Shown here one piece after another: positions 21,424 through 33,109 of a DNA stretch of 64,000 nt. The number at the start of each line of letters is the position of its first letter. Positions within the stretch are counted from its first letter, which is position 1. A program made the position numbers and the translations under genes. The notes beneath the pieces were generated by a model that did no database searches, was not told the DNA's origin, and saw nothing but the letters and a program-made list of their open reading frames with translations. The stretch is from Nereocystis luetkeana (taxonomy: Eukaryota > Sar > Phaeophyceae > Laminariales > Laminariaceae), in NCBI GenBank assembly GCA_031213475.1, contig JARUPZ010000025.1, forward strand, positions 1,116,001 to 1,180,000, in the 5' to 3' direction.

Positions 21424-23125
21424 ATGTGTGTGTGTTCTCCCCATGACACCGTTCTTTCTACCTGTCGACATCCAGCACAACCAGTGTCCGTGCCGGCTCT
21501 TCAATCCTAGAAGAGATACAAGTTATGTGGTCACAAAGCTACGCCACAGAGATATTACGTTGCCACGTGTGCAGTATGCACCGCAGTGTGCAGTGGGCAG
21601 AATAGGCAATAAAATGGTACCTGGTATGTCACCAGACTGGGTATGATAGGCTTCGACCTCACATTCTAGGAAAAATAAAAATATATAATCAAAAACAAAA
21701 AAACAGTAAAAACGCAGAAAACAAAGAAGACAAATCGAAAGAGAAAGGGGGAAACGAATGTCGCGCTTCCCGTCTGGGGTTGTGGCAGACACCTGGAAGG
21801 AAAATGCTAAAGAAACAGCGTCGCTACTAATGAAGAGAGAAAGACACAGAACCAAAGACAAACAACAGGCGAACCGGACCACAAAGCACACACCAGTTAA
21901 CGGCAGCACGTTGTGGTACGAGCAGCATAGCCAGGATATATGAGTAGTCTGTCTGGTACCTTGCTACCCTGTCTGCTGTGTTCGCCCCACTGCCAAAAAG
22001 GAAACGTCAGACATCAATCAACATCGAAATTAATAAAACGACATGCACGGAGGATCAAAGCGCAAGAAGAAAAATAACAGGAACAGCAAAAGGAAGAGCG
22101 AGTTCGACCCAGCTGCAGCAGTTGGCGGCACGAGTAGCATGGACGTGATCTACCTCCTAGTCGGACTCGTGCCTTGCTACCCGGTCTGCCGTCTCCTTCC
22201 TACTTATCCACCGCGATTTCCCCTGTACTCCTCCTGTTGCCTCCCATACCCGCGTGCCCGTGTTCGGGGTTTCTTCCCCCACTCCTGTTGCCCCCCCCTC
22301 TCCCAATTGCCTTGGATACTTCCCACGGTCGATATGTCGGGCAGCCTACTCACAGCTGAGCTTCACCCTCGTGCCACTCAACCAGGAACGACCCCCCGGT
22401 ACCGCTTCCACGCCGTTCTGCTCCACTCCAAGCTCCAAGGAGGGGTGTTCCGCTTACCCTTTGTTCACTCGAAACTCCCGAAGATCTACGACTATGCATC
22501 AATGCCATGCCTTAAACTGTCCGTCCGGTCTTGGACTCTCTCCGCCATATATCGTCCCGGAAATGATGTTGCTGGTATTCGCTCCTTGCTTTGACGCGCC
22601 ACCGCCCCCGCAAAAAAGCCGCCATTTACGATTGGTCGTTCTTATGCACTCTCAACGGGTGGTCTTGAGAGCCTTCACGCACGAGAGGGTGGCACGGTCT
22701 GTATAAAGTCGGCGTTGGAACCCCACGACTCGCAGAAGGACCTGGTAGTTAGCCGTTCGGGGCTTGGCAGATATTCCGCGCGGAGGGTCGCATTGACCTC
22801 GGCCCTCAAGCAATCCGATTTTCAGGCTTCAATACGTGGTCGTCCTATCATAGAATTCCAAGCCGAACCCTTTGAGGCATGACCGGATGAGACGGATTCA
22901 TCGGTCGATTTCGAGATAGAGGTCATGGTTTGGAGGAAAATACCGCCTGGGTATATGTGGGAGGTATGTCTATACCTCTGACCTGCTGATTCGACGACGA
23001 GAGGGGGGGGCGAGAGTTGCCCGGTCTGTCTCGTGTCCGTAGAAGGATTGCCTTTTCCCTCGTTTCAGGTACCGTAGGAACTGCTGCTTCTGAGACCGTC
23101 AGAATGACTGTCGTCATCGTTTTAT
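21424..23125 (-). pseudogene. 5'-truncated, decayed LINE copy (spacer)
   Basis: Collinear with the 3' half of the LINE at 35466-37350, in the same orientation. Matches run from the 3' end (TTCTTTCTACCTGTCGACAT) through A-rich untranslated sequence and the repeated GCCTTGCTACCCGGTCTGCC segment to C-terminal coding sequence. Near 22925-23125 translation still shows ILTVSEAA against the LINE's IVTVCEAA. Many frame changes make it inactive. The long plus-strand frame at 22043-22594 is only its shadow. Confidence 0.8.
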
Positions 23126-23139
23126 GGCTAAGCAACAAG

Positions 23140-23692
23140 TATCATGTCCAAAATATATTTTGGACTCCGGGCACAGGGCTTACTCAGTATCCGTGACGTA
23201 CAATTTCGAGACCCATAGAAGTGAGTGGTTATCGTTGAAACTCGTGCTGCCCATCGTCGGATGGCATGGATACGCATTTGGAAATAATAGTGTTATCGGT
23301 GTCTAAATTTATTGTTCGTTGAACAAAAAAATGATTGTTCGGGGATTGGGCGGTTAGCATCTTGGAATGTGTGATGAACGATCGGACATACTACTCAATC
23401 TAAATATGCCTTACTTTGATCGCTGCAAAATACATCCACATCAAAAGTCGTTTCCGCTTGGTCTTTGGGAATGGACACAGCTTGGCAGCGTTGTCTATCG
23501 ACAAAAGAAATGTTGGGAAGTCGTATTATGGGGTATGGGCAATCTATCGCCTACCTGTCACAACGGAGTTAGCTGGTGCATGGTAGATAGCAGTGCGTCC
23601 TGAGCGATGTATACCGGCCGAGCAACCGCGAGAGTGGTTCGTGTGAAGTTCCTGATACCAACATAGTCTGTCTATCGATACATATTCTCTTA
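23140..23692. other. no gene recognised (spacer)
   Basis: Sequence between the LINE relic and duplication D. No repeat partner or coding signal is seen. Confidence 0.4.
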
Positions 23693-24639
23693 ATCAATAG
23701 GTTGGCAATAGTGTCGACCGTATGTACAGCCGTGCAATGGTGTTATTCGATGGTCATAGTTGCTGACCGCAATTTTGGTAGGAATGCAAGAGGGGGCCAA
23801 CCACAGCCATGTAGCAGGGAACGAAGGACAGAAGCCTGTGTTCCAGAGTCGGAGAAAAACGATTTCCGCACTATTTCCAACAAGCACCCGCAATGAGTAT
23901 ATTGTTGAACAACCTCCACAGTAGTAGTAGTGCGTATATTGCGGTTGCCAAAGAAAGGCCATCGGCAGACACTCCTCCTGAAGCTAAATAGAATGCTTGC
24001 CATGTTTATCGAACGACTGGTTGCTCGAGGTAATGAGTCCGAGAATAGTCGTCGATACGGCACGTTTCACAATCTGTTGTAGCGGGCAGCGTCGATCATT
24101 TCAATAACACGTCAATTGGTGAGACACGAGCTATTAATAGGCTACGTATAAATAATTATCAAAAGTATGCTCGCGTACCACACAACAAATAGATAGACAC
24201 GTTCCACATTAGCAGTAGCGTATTACACCGACAAAACCTTTTCGAAGGAAAACTCGACTGTTAATATATTATTCCGCGTGCACACGCTTCACAACCTGAA
24301 AAACGTGAATACGCGTTTGGACGGCTCTCGGTAGTTGCCAGAATATCAGCAGTTGTTTCGCTTTCAACCCTTTTGGAACCGCAGTCCCGTTTTGGGGACA
24401 AACGACTCAAATTTCAAGTAGTTTGTCCCCAAAACGGGACTGCGGTCCTAAAAGGGTTAAACAATACCCAACATTGACACATAAATGGGCGTCAGTAAAC
24501 TGCTGAATCTGGGCCGTCAATGATAATCATCTCGAGATCCTAGTGGACGATTTTTATGCCAGAATCTAATGGTTGGTCTTCTGCGGTAGGAAAAAGCACG
24601 GCTGGGCTGCGAAACATTTTTGTTTTTTACCGTAAAGCC
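23693..24639 (+). repeat. duplication D, copy 2
   Basis: Direct repeat of 285-1150, lengthened by a family B MITE at 24368-24456. Its right end directly meets the right arm of the palindrome. Confidence 0.8.
24368..24456 (+). mobile_element. MITE family B, copy 3
   Basis: An 89-bp element with CCC/GGG ends, preceded by TCAA and followed by TTAA (24457-24460). The other copy of duplication D shows the empty target with one TTAA at 944-947. This is a second, independent empty-site comparison for the family. Confidence 0.92.
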
Positions 24640-26473
24640 TACGCTCTGGTTGAAGTCTATATATAAGGTGCGATTGAGTAAGATTGCACAGTCCAGCGAC
24701 TCAAAACCCAGCACTCCTGCTCCCCATGGCATTGGCGTGAACGACACGCAAAGAAACAAGCAATAGGAGGAATTTTGTTCATCGGTTTCACCGGAGTGGT
24801 GCCACCCTGAGTCAAATCGTCTTACATGCGGTATCCAAGCGTTCGTTCTCGATGGGGTTGCTACCTCTAAGCACACTCTTCAGAGTATTGTAGCCGTGGT
24901 GTAACTTAATGACACTATATTCTGTCAGGCGAGGCGACCGAAGTGTATATTCGCGTGATACGTTCAGTTGTATATATAGTCTGCCTCAATTTTGTTTGAC
25001 AACCACGCTCACGGCAGAGAGTAGATAGACTCTAAGCTTGCTGAAATAGCATTGATGTCCGTTGCGGTCCTGCTCTGATTTTGTTCGAGAATGCAATCGT
25101 TCTCAAAGGCGTTTTTATATATGTGTGGTACGAGCAGCCAGCTCACCGCCGCGAGGGATCAGTCCCACTGATGGAAAATAACTTCTACAGCGCGACTCTT
25201 TAAATGATGCTCCGACATGGCCATGGCGCAAGGTGGTTAGGCTCTCAGTGGTACTAGCCTCAAGACAACCTGACAACCATGGAACTGCACTTCCATGGCG
25301 GTGACTAAACAATAGGAAGTGGAGTCAATATTTAGGTACATGTGCAGAGCAGTACTCAAAGGTGTGAGCGCGACAACAAGGATTGAGGGCAATACGCGAC
25401 ACGCACATACTTTACTATTTAGCTTGTTTACCATGCGACTGAATTTCATGCTCTATATTAGTATTTCTCGATCCTAACAATGAAAGCATCAGCTTTATTT
25501 GATCGGAAAATACAGAATATGACCCGAATAGTTTCGATTCCACAATCGGATGTGTCAAGCCGTTAGGTTTTGGCCTGAAATTAAGACTCGACGACTTGGA
25601 CGATCTTAGTTTGCTATCAAAAGATGGGATGGTCTGTTCACTCAACATGTTATCTACGACAGCAGGCAACAACAGAACGATCGATCAGTGAACCAGTGAC
25701 ACAGCAGTTGAATAGAAACGTGGTGCCACCTGCGACGGGCCGTCTGCGGGTGGTGCGTCTTCCCGTAGACGGACAACATCCGGCTAGAGCGGGCTCGGGT
25801 CTAGATACTAAGCGAAGCGCATTCAACGCGCGTCTCCCCGTGGATACGTGCTTGCAGACTGCACCAGCAGCAGTCAGTCGCATTGCCCAACCCGGCGCGT
25901 CTCTTCCCTGTTTGTCCAGTGCCAGTCAGTGGGGGTTTGGCCGCTTGGATCCTATACGTAGTCCAGCTCCCGCGTCTGTTCGCCGCGCCAGACAACAACA
26001 ACAGTTGGTCTTGAGGTTTGGTCCAATCTACGCACGATCAACAACTCCGTTTTGTTCGGTTAGGACGACTGTTCCGATTTGCCAAGTAACTACCCATCTG
26101 AGAAGGCGATCGGGTAAAGACCTGAATACAAACATCGGATATCAATGAAAAGAGCCTGACCCTAAGTTTTAGAACGTCTTACAAGGATAGTTGTTTTTTT
26201 TTGTCGTGCCCGATCTGAATATCCCGGCTCCTCTTACTTAGCTGTAGCTGACCCACGTTCATCATGGCAGGTCTTTGATTGGCCCCACCGCCCCACGTCG
26301 GCGGGGAGGGCCTGCTCTCTAATCCCCTCTGCGTACTCCTTCACTTCAATTATCATGACGAGTAACAGCTCCTGGCTTCCGCCTCTCACTATTCTACGTT
26401 TCGAATTCTGTGACAACGTAATGATTAGTGTTTCTATAGGGATCGAATATGGGCCGTTTTCAACGACATTGTG

Positions 26474-26672
26474 AAAACTTGCCAAAAAAGCAAGTTTTTG
26501 GAAATTTGGCGCTTTTAAATATTGCCAAAAACTTGGTAAATGAAAAAGCAAGTCCAAATTTCCAGGAACTTACCAACGAAGGTCTTGGGGAATATCCATA
26601 CAAAGCTTGCCAAAAAAAATATTCTTTTGACAAATTCAAATTTCTATAACCTTGCTATTTTGCAAACTTTTT
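26474..26672 (+). mobile_element. MITE family D, single copy
   Basis: A 199-bp AT-rich element. Its ends form imperfect inverted repeats of about 35 bp: AAAACTTGCCAAAAAAGCAA at the left; the complement of the right end reads AAAAAGTTTGCAAAATAGCA. The left arm has no counterpart at this place. The target duplication is not clear. Confidence 0.65.
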
Positions 26673-27889
26673 AGACTAAAATAAGTGTCGTAAGAAACTA
26701 CCATAAGGAATCAGGACGGACACTACTACTGCTGTGGGTGTACTAAAGAAACCGGATAAACGGGACGATTTCATGTGGGAAAACGAATACCAGGTACAGC
26801 AGTGGGCTGATGAATCTTTTACATCTACTCCGTTCCAGTATATGCCCCTCTCTCTCGCGTGCTGTTTGATTCTATACATTGAAGACCTCAGCGACGAACT
26901 GATGCCGGAGATGAATAGTCGCAACCCTGCACCAGATGAATGGCCATGGCCAGGGTAGGTCGAACTGGAAACGTCAATAATACGCAAGGCGTTGACATAT
27001 TTAGGTGCAGGCTAAGGACTGAGCAGTACATTATTTGACAATGCCGTAGGCCTCTTCATGGATACATTCAGCGACTGACTGTGTGTGGTCTATGTTGTAG
27101 TGGGGTGTCAGAAGGGGGCTTACTGAGCGGAAACCACGCTGGAGGCGTAGGATACACCTTCGTGGGCATTCAGATTTATTTCTTCGCTTTAAATTAATTT
27201 ACAGCTTTTGTCACATCAAAACAATATACCCAGCATACTTCATAGAGAAAATGGAAAATAGCCTCGAAGCGCCGGAACAAACATTGGGAACCAAGCTAAG
27301 TCACAGCAGCTATAGTGCACCGCGCAAACTATCCCCGCGTTGATTCACAGCGCGAGAGAGGGGAAAACATTCACAAATATGTCGAGCCGTCGCAATGACA
27401 GCTACAGCAGTAAGAGTACGTAGCCACAGCGAGAAATATTTCTCCTATCTATACACCGGGACAAAAGACATGCACGACGTCATTACCCGGTACGTTGTCC
27501 AATGATACTGCGCTACTATCAATACTTACCCGGCTTGTCAACGACCATAAGAACAGCTTCGAACTTCCACAATACAGAGTGGGAAATATATATCACGTTC
27601 ATGTGTACAGTCTACGTCACGCTCGGAGTATACGAGTACCCTCTGGTTGTGCGCGTATGGGGCAAGTGGTTGGGTGCCCCTTGCCCCTTTCTCTCGGTTT
27701 AGTGTTCAGGGCAAAGGCTTTAATCATCTCCCAGATTCTCCCTGCACACCAGTCAGTTTAGTCGAGGACTTTGGAGCGTGTATTGTTCACGTCAAACGGT
27801 TATTTCTACCCCCGTCCACATACATCCAGGATGTCCTTCGTCGGTGCCGATTCTTCGATTTTAGAGAGAGAAACGTCCTGTCATCACCA

Positions 27890-28320
27890 AAATACGACAC
27901 GCTAGTGAAACTTTCAACGGCTATATAGTGAGCAGAGTCGACAATGCAGTGTCATGTCATTCTGTTAGGCACGACATACCCATTAGACGTAAGAGAGAAA
28001 GCGAAAAACAATACGAGAAGCAAAGAAACCACATCGAAAAAAGAGAAGAAGGAAAAATCGGTCTTCCCCCCCCCGCAGGTAGGTGGTGTGACAGACACTC
28101 GGAAAGGACGACTGAAGGGCAAGGAAAAGAAACAGAACCACCTACATCAACGCTAATGCTACTAACACACACCACATATATACAAAGTAGTAAGGGTAAG
28201 AAGCAAATCAAATATCACCAGGCAAACCCAAGCATCACAAAAAAACACCCTCCAGACACGTATGTATTGATAGTCGTTCGCTGCAGTTTGTGGTACGCCA
28301 GGTTGCAGGATGTCGAGCAA
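27890..28320 (-). mobile_element. decayed 3' region of the LINE family (right arm)
   Basis: Counterpart of 16630-17350 without the MITE. It has the same purine-rich tracts and poly-C/GCAGG segment as the LINE at about 35650-36000, in the same orientation as that LINE. Confidence 0.5.
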
Positions 28321-29410
28321 TCGTCACGTTTAACACGATAGTGAGGCCGGCAGTATCGTAGATGAGCGAAAACCAAATGGACACGATTTCGATTTTGAAT
28401 AGATAGAAGAGTAACATTTCGTTCTGTATCCGCAACAGTTGCAAGAGACGCTTGCTTGGGAAATGGATGGCTAAAACAGGCTCGGAACGATACACCGCAA
28501 GTTGAAGTCATGGGACAAGTTCATTCCGTACCTGGTAGAGCATTGACAGACCTACTTTCAACGTGATACTGCGCGGGTTGTTTCAATCTGCTGCGAGTGC
28601 TTACACTACGATAGAATACTACACTTCTAAAGCTATGTATCCGCGTAGGCAAATAAATATGTGTACATACGTGCATATAGCATGCGCTACAATACTTGAT
28701 ACGTTCACCTTACGAGTCTCGCTACTGCGAGTCGCCTGTTGCGTATATACGATAATAAGTCAGAGTGAATTGACATGCTTGGGGAGTCCACGCTATTTAA
28801 AGTGGCCCATAATCAAAATGACCTGTGTTTATAATATCCGAAGAGTATGATATACCTGGTATACCTCGTATCAGGTGCCTTGTATCTCTCTAAGTGGTTA
28901 CTGGGGGAACTGTCTGTACTACTGCCGCTGCTGCTGCCGCTGCTGCTGTCGAAGTACCACACGTTACCACCCTCCTCAAAGCTGCTGCCGTTCCTCGGTC
29001 ATCACATCAATGGACGAAATGGTAAGTGGGTGCCGCATCGGCTGTGCTCGCATCATGCGCGGCATAGAGAGATGTAGACATATATAATCAACAATATACC
29101 TGACCGGATTATTGTCCGAACACTGATTCGCGGATCTCTCCCACCGCCGAACGCCTACCCGCATATATTCTTCATCGGGCTGCGCACCAGTCTCGTATTT
29201 CCCGGACGGTGCCGCCGCTCCACCCGCTACGTCCGTACCAATCCCTATCGCGGCCTCGACGTGATATTACGTCGCAGAGTACGGCCGCGTCGGCCATATA
29301 TAACACTGTATATAATATATATATATATCTCGTATGCACTTGGCGGGTGCAAATCACGTCTTGAGTCGCGAATGATATTCTCATTGTATTTGGGCCTACC
29401 TACGTAGTCG

Positions 29411-29760
29411 GTCGCCCCGGTGGTTCAAGTGGTTACCCTCGAATTCTGCCTGTCTGTGTTTGAGTCCTGGGTTCGAGCCCCAGGTGGGTCGGACATTTGA
29501 CTTTATTCGCAAAAAAAAAAAAAAACGGATTCAATTGTTGAGAGCGCCTTGCATCGTGGGTAGGCACAATTCGATGCGAGTCGACGAGGGAAGAAAAGGC
29601 TGAAATCTTCTCGCGATAAAAATGAAGGCACGTACCGTAGCGGGAACGGGGGAAGAAGAACCTGATATATGACCCCGGATCTGAGTTACGAGTTGGAAGG
29701 AGCAGAGAGATAATAAGTTGTGCGAAGATAATAAATGGGGTAAGCAAAAAAAAACAAAAC
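29411..29760 (+). mobile_element. tRNA-headed composite SINE (right arm)
   Basis: The head at 29411-29495 is tRNA-like: a pol III A-box-like TGGTTCAAGTGG at 29421-29432, a B box GGTTCGAGCCC at 29470-29480, and a perfect five-pair T-arm (CTGGG, loop TTCGAGC, CCCAG). The outer acceptor stem pairs poorly, so this is a degenerate tRNA derivative. An A15 run follows at 29511-29525, then a second unit (29526-29740, shared with 17360-17540) with an A-rich tail at 29745-29760. The left arm lacks the insertion: its sequence passes straight from CCTACCTAC to TAAACTAAAG on the equivalent strand. Confidence 0.75.
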
Positions 29761-30819
29761 TAAACTTCGAGTGTATTCAGTCATTTGGTTGTTGTGTATC
29801 GAACGGGTTGAACTGCGTGGTGTGTCACACCAAGTAGGGTTGTTTGCTTCGCAATTCGAAACTTGCGAACAACACCATAATATCCCGCCACAAAGCAGCA
29901 AGGATACTACGGTCAATGCAGCGGTATATCAGACATGATGACAGACACCGTAGCACACCCAGCTTGCTTGGGGTGGTCTACCCTTCCATTGCTCGGAAAA
30001 TTAAGTAAAGTGATGTCGAGAAAGCTGATGATCATTAGAGACCTTCGACTGCACTGGATGTCTTAACCCCTTATGTCGGCCCGGAGGACGGTAGTTCAAA
30101 CCTACCAGGCACACTATCTGTCTCTGAGAAAGGTGGCACGTCCTCTTCGATGAGCGCCATGCAAGTCGGATCACGAGGATTTTGATTCCCTTCAAAGTAC
30201 TACTGGTATGGCACTGGCAGGGCGTTTGATATATAATGGCCACGAACTTAACTTGCACTTCGTTTGGGCAAGTGATATCCTGGCACAGCAGTAGCAACTT
30301 TATGGGGATACACTGACACATCAAATAGTGGCAGCTGTCGTCGTCCCAGTATCAATAGTAGCGGGAGTAGCTTCTGTGTCACTGTAGGCTGACATATATA
30401 TGCCTGCGTCTCCGCGGGCTCGGGACAATGGGTTTTCGTCGGTGGTGTGGTGTCTATGTGGCATTGGGAAAAATATCAGTTATGCCGCGCATTTCTCACA
30501 CGATGTTTTGTACGTACATGCAGCTTTCGGATTATAGGCACTTTATTCTACTCGCTTAACTCAACCACTATGTTCTAGGTAGTTTTTCTGTCTCGCGTCT
30601 CCATGCGTAAGTGACTTATGTCGTTGGATCGTATTCGGTCTTTTCGTTTATCGTTGACCTGGTCATGATCCCATTTCCATTCCCCCTTACAAATACGTTG
30701 TGTCGCTTGCGTTGTCCCTCTTGCCTGTGACACCCGTACTCGACTATTTCAGGCATTCGTGTGGCCGCAGAACGCCGCCGCGAAATCCCTCCTGTACTAC
30801 ATATCGTCTGGTACTATAC

Positions 30820-31330
30820 TAGTGCCAAACATCAGTGATATTACTGCTGTGTAGACTCGGAGGGTGATACCACTTTTTGACGAACGCATTGCATATCATC
30901 TTGATTTGATGTACATTATCAGTTATTTTCGGAGCGGAAAGTGTATCCCAACACGTGATATTGTATGCCATCTGGGTTTCATGCTCAACATCAGTGCCAA
31001 TACGGCTTGTACTCGGAGGGTTTATACCACAAGGGATACCGCATCCCACGTCGGGCTGATGTGCAACACCATTGTCAGTACTCTTTGACCTCGAGGGGTG
31101 ATACCACGAGTCACGAGTGATATTGCATATTGCACGGGGGTTTTCATATATAGTCTAGGGGTTTCCCCAGTTTGATGGATCCTGCAACGAATGGTCGAAG
31201 AGCATATCATCTGGGTTACATAATCAATATCAGCGATCAGTGACACTACAGTTTGTCCGCGGATGATGATACTTACAGGAGTCTTGCTGTATATAATCTC
31301 GGTTTGATGTCCAAAGTGTTCTTCCGGCGT
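30820..31330 (-). repeat. degenerate tandem repeats (right arm)
   Basis: Reverse copy of the array at 14030-14530, almost identical to it. Confidence 0.55.
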
Positions 31331-31802
31331 CATCACCCCATGGTGTATCCCCGATTTGCGTATCATTAGGGGGCAGTGTATATAACAATGGATATCAAAA
31401 CAAGATTATCGTGTTGTAGACCTTTCTCAACGTACAATAGATGTCGGTACTATTCATGTGCGGTGCGGTTCCCGCTAGGCGGATGGGGGTCCCTCAAGGC
31501 GGCTATTAGTCCCTGTAAGTGGTAAAGAACCTCTCAAGTCCATTAGTTGATCCACGCGTTTTTTTTGGAGATTCTGAAAGGCGTGACCTAATGCCGCAAA
31601 GCGTGAATGGATTCCTCAATCATGCTGATTGGGGGGTTTGGGGTCATGAAAGGCAGGAGGGATCATATTTATCGTGATTTCTCCTGAGCTACGATTTGGA
31701 CCGTCCGAATAAGGGAGCAAACCACTTACTGTCCTCCGACGCTGTTTTCTGCGTCGCCGTTCCTCCTTATCTGCGGCATGACTCGTACAACAGGTCTTAC
31801 GT

Positions 31803-33109
31803 ATGGCAGGCCCACGTTTCGAAGGTGATATCCCTCTCTGGAACGCCGTCAACCATGGAGATATTAGTGCTGTGGAGGTTGCACTCGAAGCTGGAGCGAA
31901 CGTGAATGGGCATCCCGGTCAACCCTACGCGCCAATCGTGGCTGCCATATTTGCTAATCATGCTGACATCGTCACCCATTTACTAAAGCAAGGAGCAAAT
32001 CCCGGAAAAACGGTAACTATCGAATCAATTTCTCCGAGTCGGGCCGAGGTTGCACAACTATTCGGTGTTTCAGCCCTGCATGTGGCGGTCTCTGTCAGTA
32101 ACGTCAGAATCATTCATTCACTGCTGATGTCGTCTAGTGCTTCAATCAACGCCACAGACGACAAGGGGCGCACCCCACTCATGACTAGTTGCATGTCCGA
32201 GTGCGTCGCTATTGAGGTGGTGCGGTTGCTGCTCGAGGCGGGCGCCGACCCGGCCTTGGCAGATTCAAAAGGCATCATCCCTTTGCACATACATACATGG
32301 TGGTGTCCCAGAGCGGAAGCATGGCCTTGGTCGACATGCTGTGTTCCAGAGCACCATCAAGTGTCAACCACCGCGCTTTCAATGACAAGACCCCGCTGTA
32401 TCTGGCATGCAGAGTAGGGCACGAGGGCGCAGTCTCGAAGCTACTGTCGCAAGGAGCGAAGCAGCTTGCACTCTGTACCAATATCGACGTTTGCCCGCTC
32501 GCAATAGCCGTGGAGAATGGCCACCTTGGCGTGGTGCGGGTCTTAATGAACGAAGGAGGGATACCGGCGGTCGGAGGCGTGATGGCCTTGCCCAGGGCAA
32601 TGCAAATATCCATTATCAGACACAGAGCGATAATCCTGCGGCTGCTTCTAACAGCCGACGGTGAGGAGGGGCGGTCGAAATGGGTCAATGTCAACTATGA
32701 GGGCATGTGCCTTCTCCACTGTGGGGCTGGTTTCTGCAATTCCATCGCAGTGAGCATCCTCCTCGAAGCAGGGGCACTCGAGGCGTCGCGTGATGCGGCG
32801 GGATATATCCCACGAGATATCGTCGGGCGATATCTCCCACGGGGCGTTCGGATTGATCCGGCCAAGGCGGTTGCCATTGGGAGAATGCTGCAGCGTGGCT
32901 CAGCCTATCGAGCTCGGTCATGGGCGTGGCCTTCATTGGAATATACGGATGCAACTGATGTTGCTGTTGCCGCTACTGCTCCTGCTGCTGTTGTGCGCTC
33001 GGTTTTCCCCGCGGTTGACATCGCTCCAGGTATTCGTGTGCAAATGTTTTTGCCGAAGAGAACCACTATTAATAGTGGGAAGTTCTTCTCCACGCTTATC
33101 GACAGGTAA
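31803..33109 (+). pseudogene. ankyrin-repeat gene copy, frameshifted (right arm)
   Basis: Nearly identical to the intact gene at 12250-13542. It starts with ATG at 31803 and is collinear, but after about 163 codons (near 32290) it carries eight extra bases, a CATACATA-type duplication in the fifth ankyrin repeat. The frame then runs to a stop at 32417 (204 residues) and the last three repeats and the C-terminal motif are lost. The second half stays fully open in the other frame (32297-33109), so the break is recent. A 6-bp in-frame insertion (about 33068, ACTATTAATAGT) adds Ile-Asn near the C-terminus. A truncated product is possible but unproved. Confidence 0.85.

Noticed and set aside
22043..22594. 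183-codon plus-strand ORF
   Set aside because: Antisense to the decayed LINE 3' half; the LINE at 36300-36800 gives the same kind of shadow.
25624..26148. 174-codon plus-strand ORF in the right arm
   Set aside because: The left-arm counterpart does not keep the frame; composition is low-information Pro/Ser/Arg/Gln-rich.
30090..30106. tRNA T-arm-like GGTAGTTCAAACCTACC, also reversed in the left arm near 15240
   Set aside because: A perfect small stem-loop, but no A box, anticodon arm or acceptor stem was found around it, so no tRNA or SINE is called.
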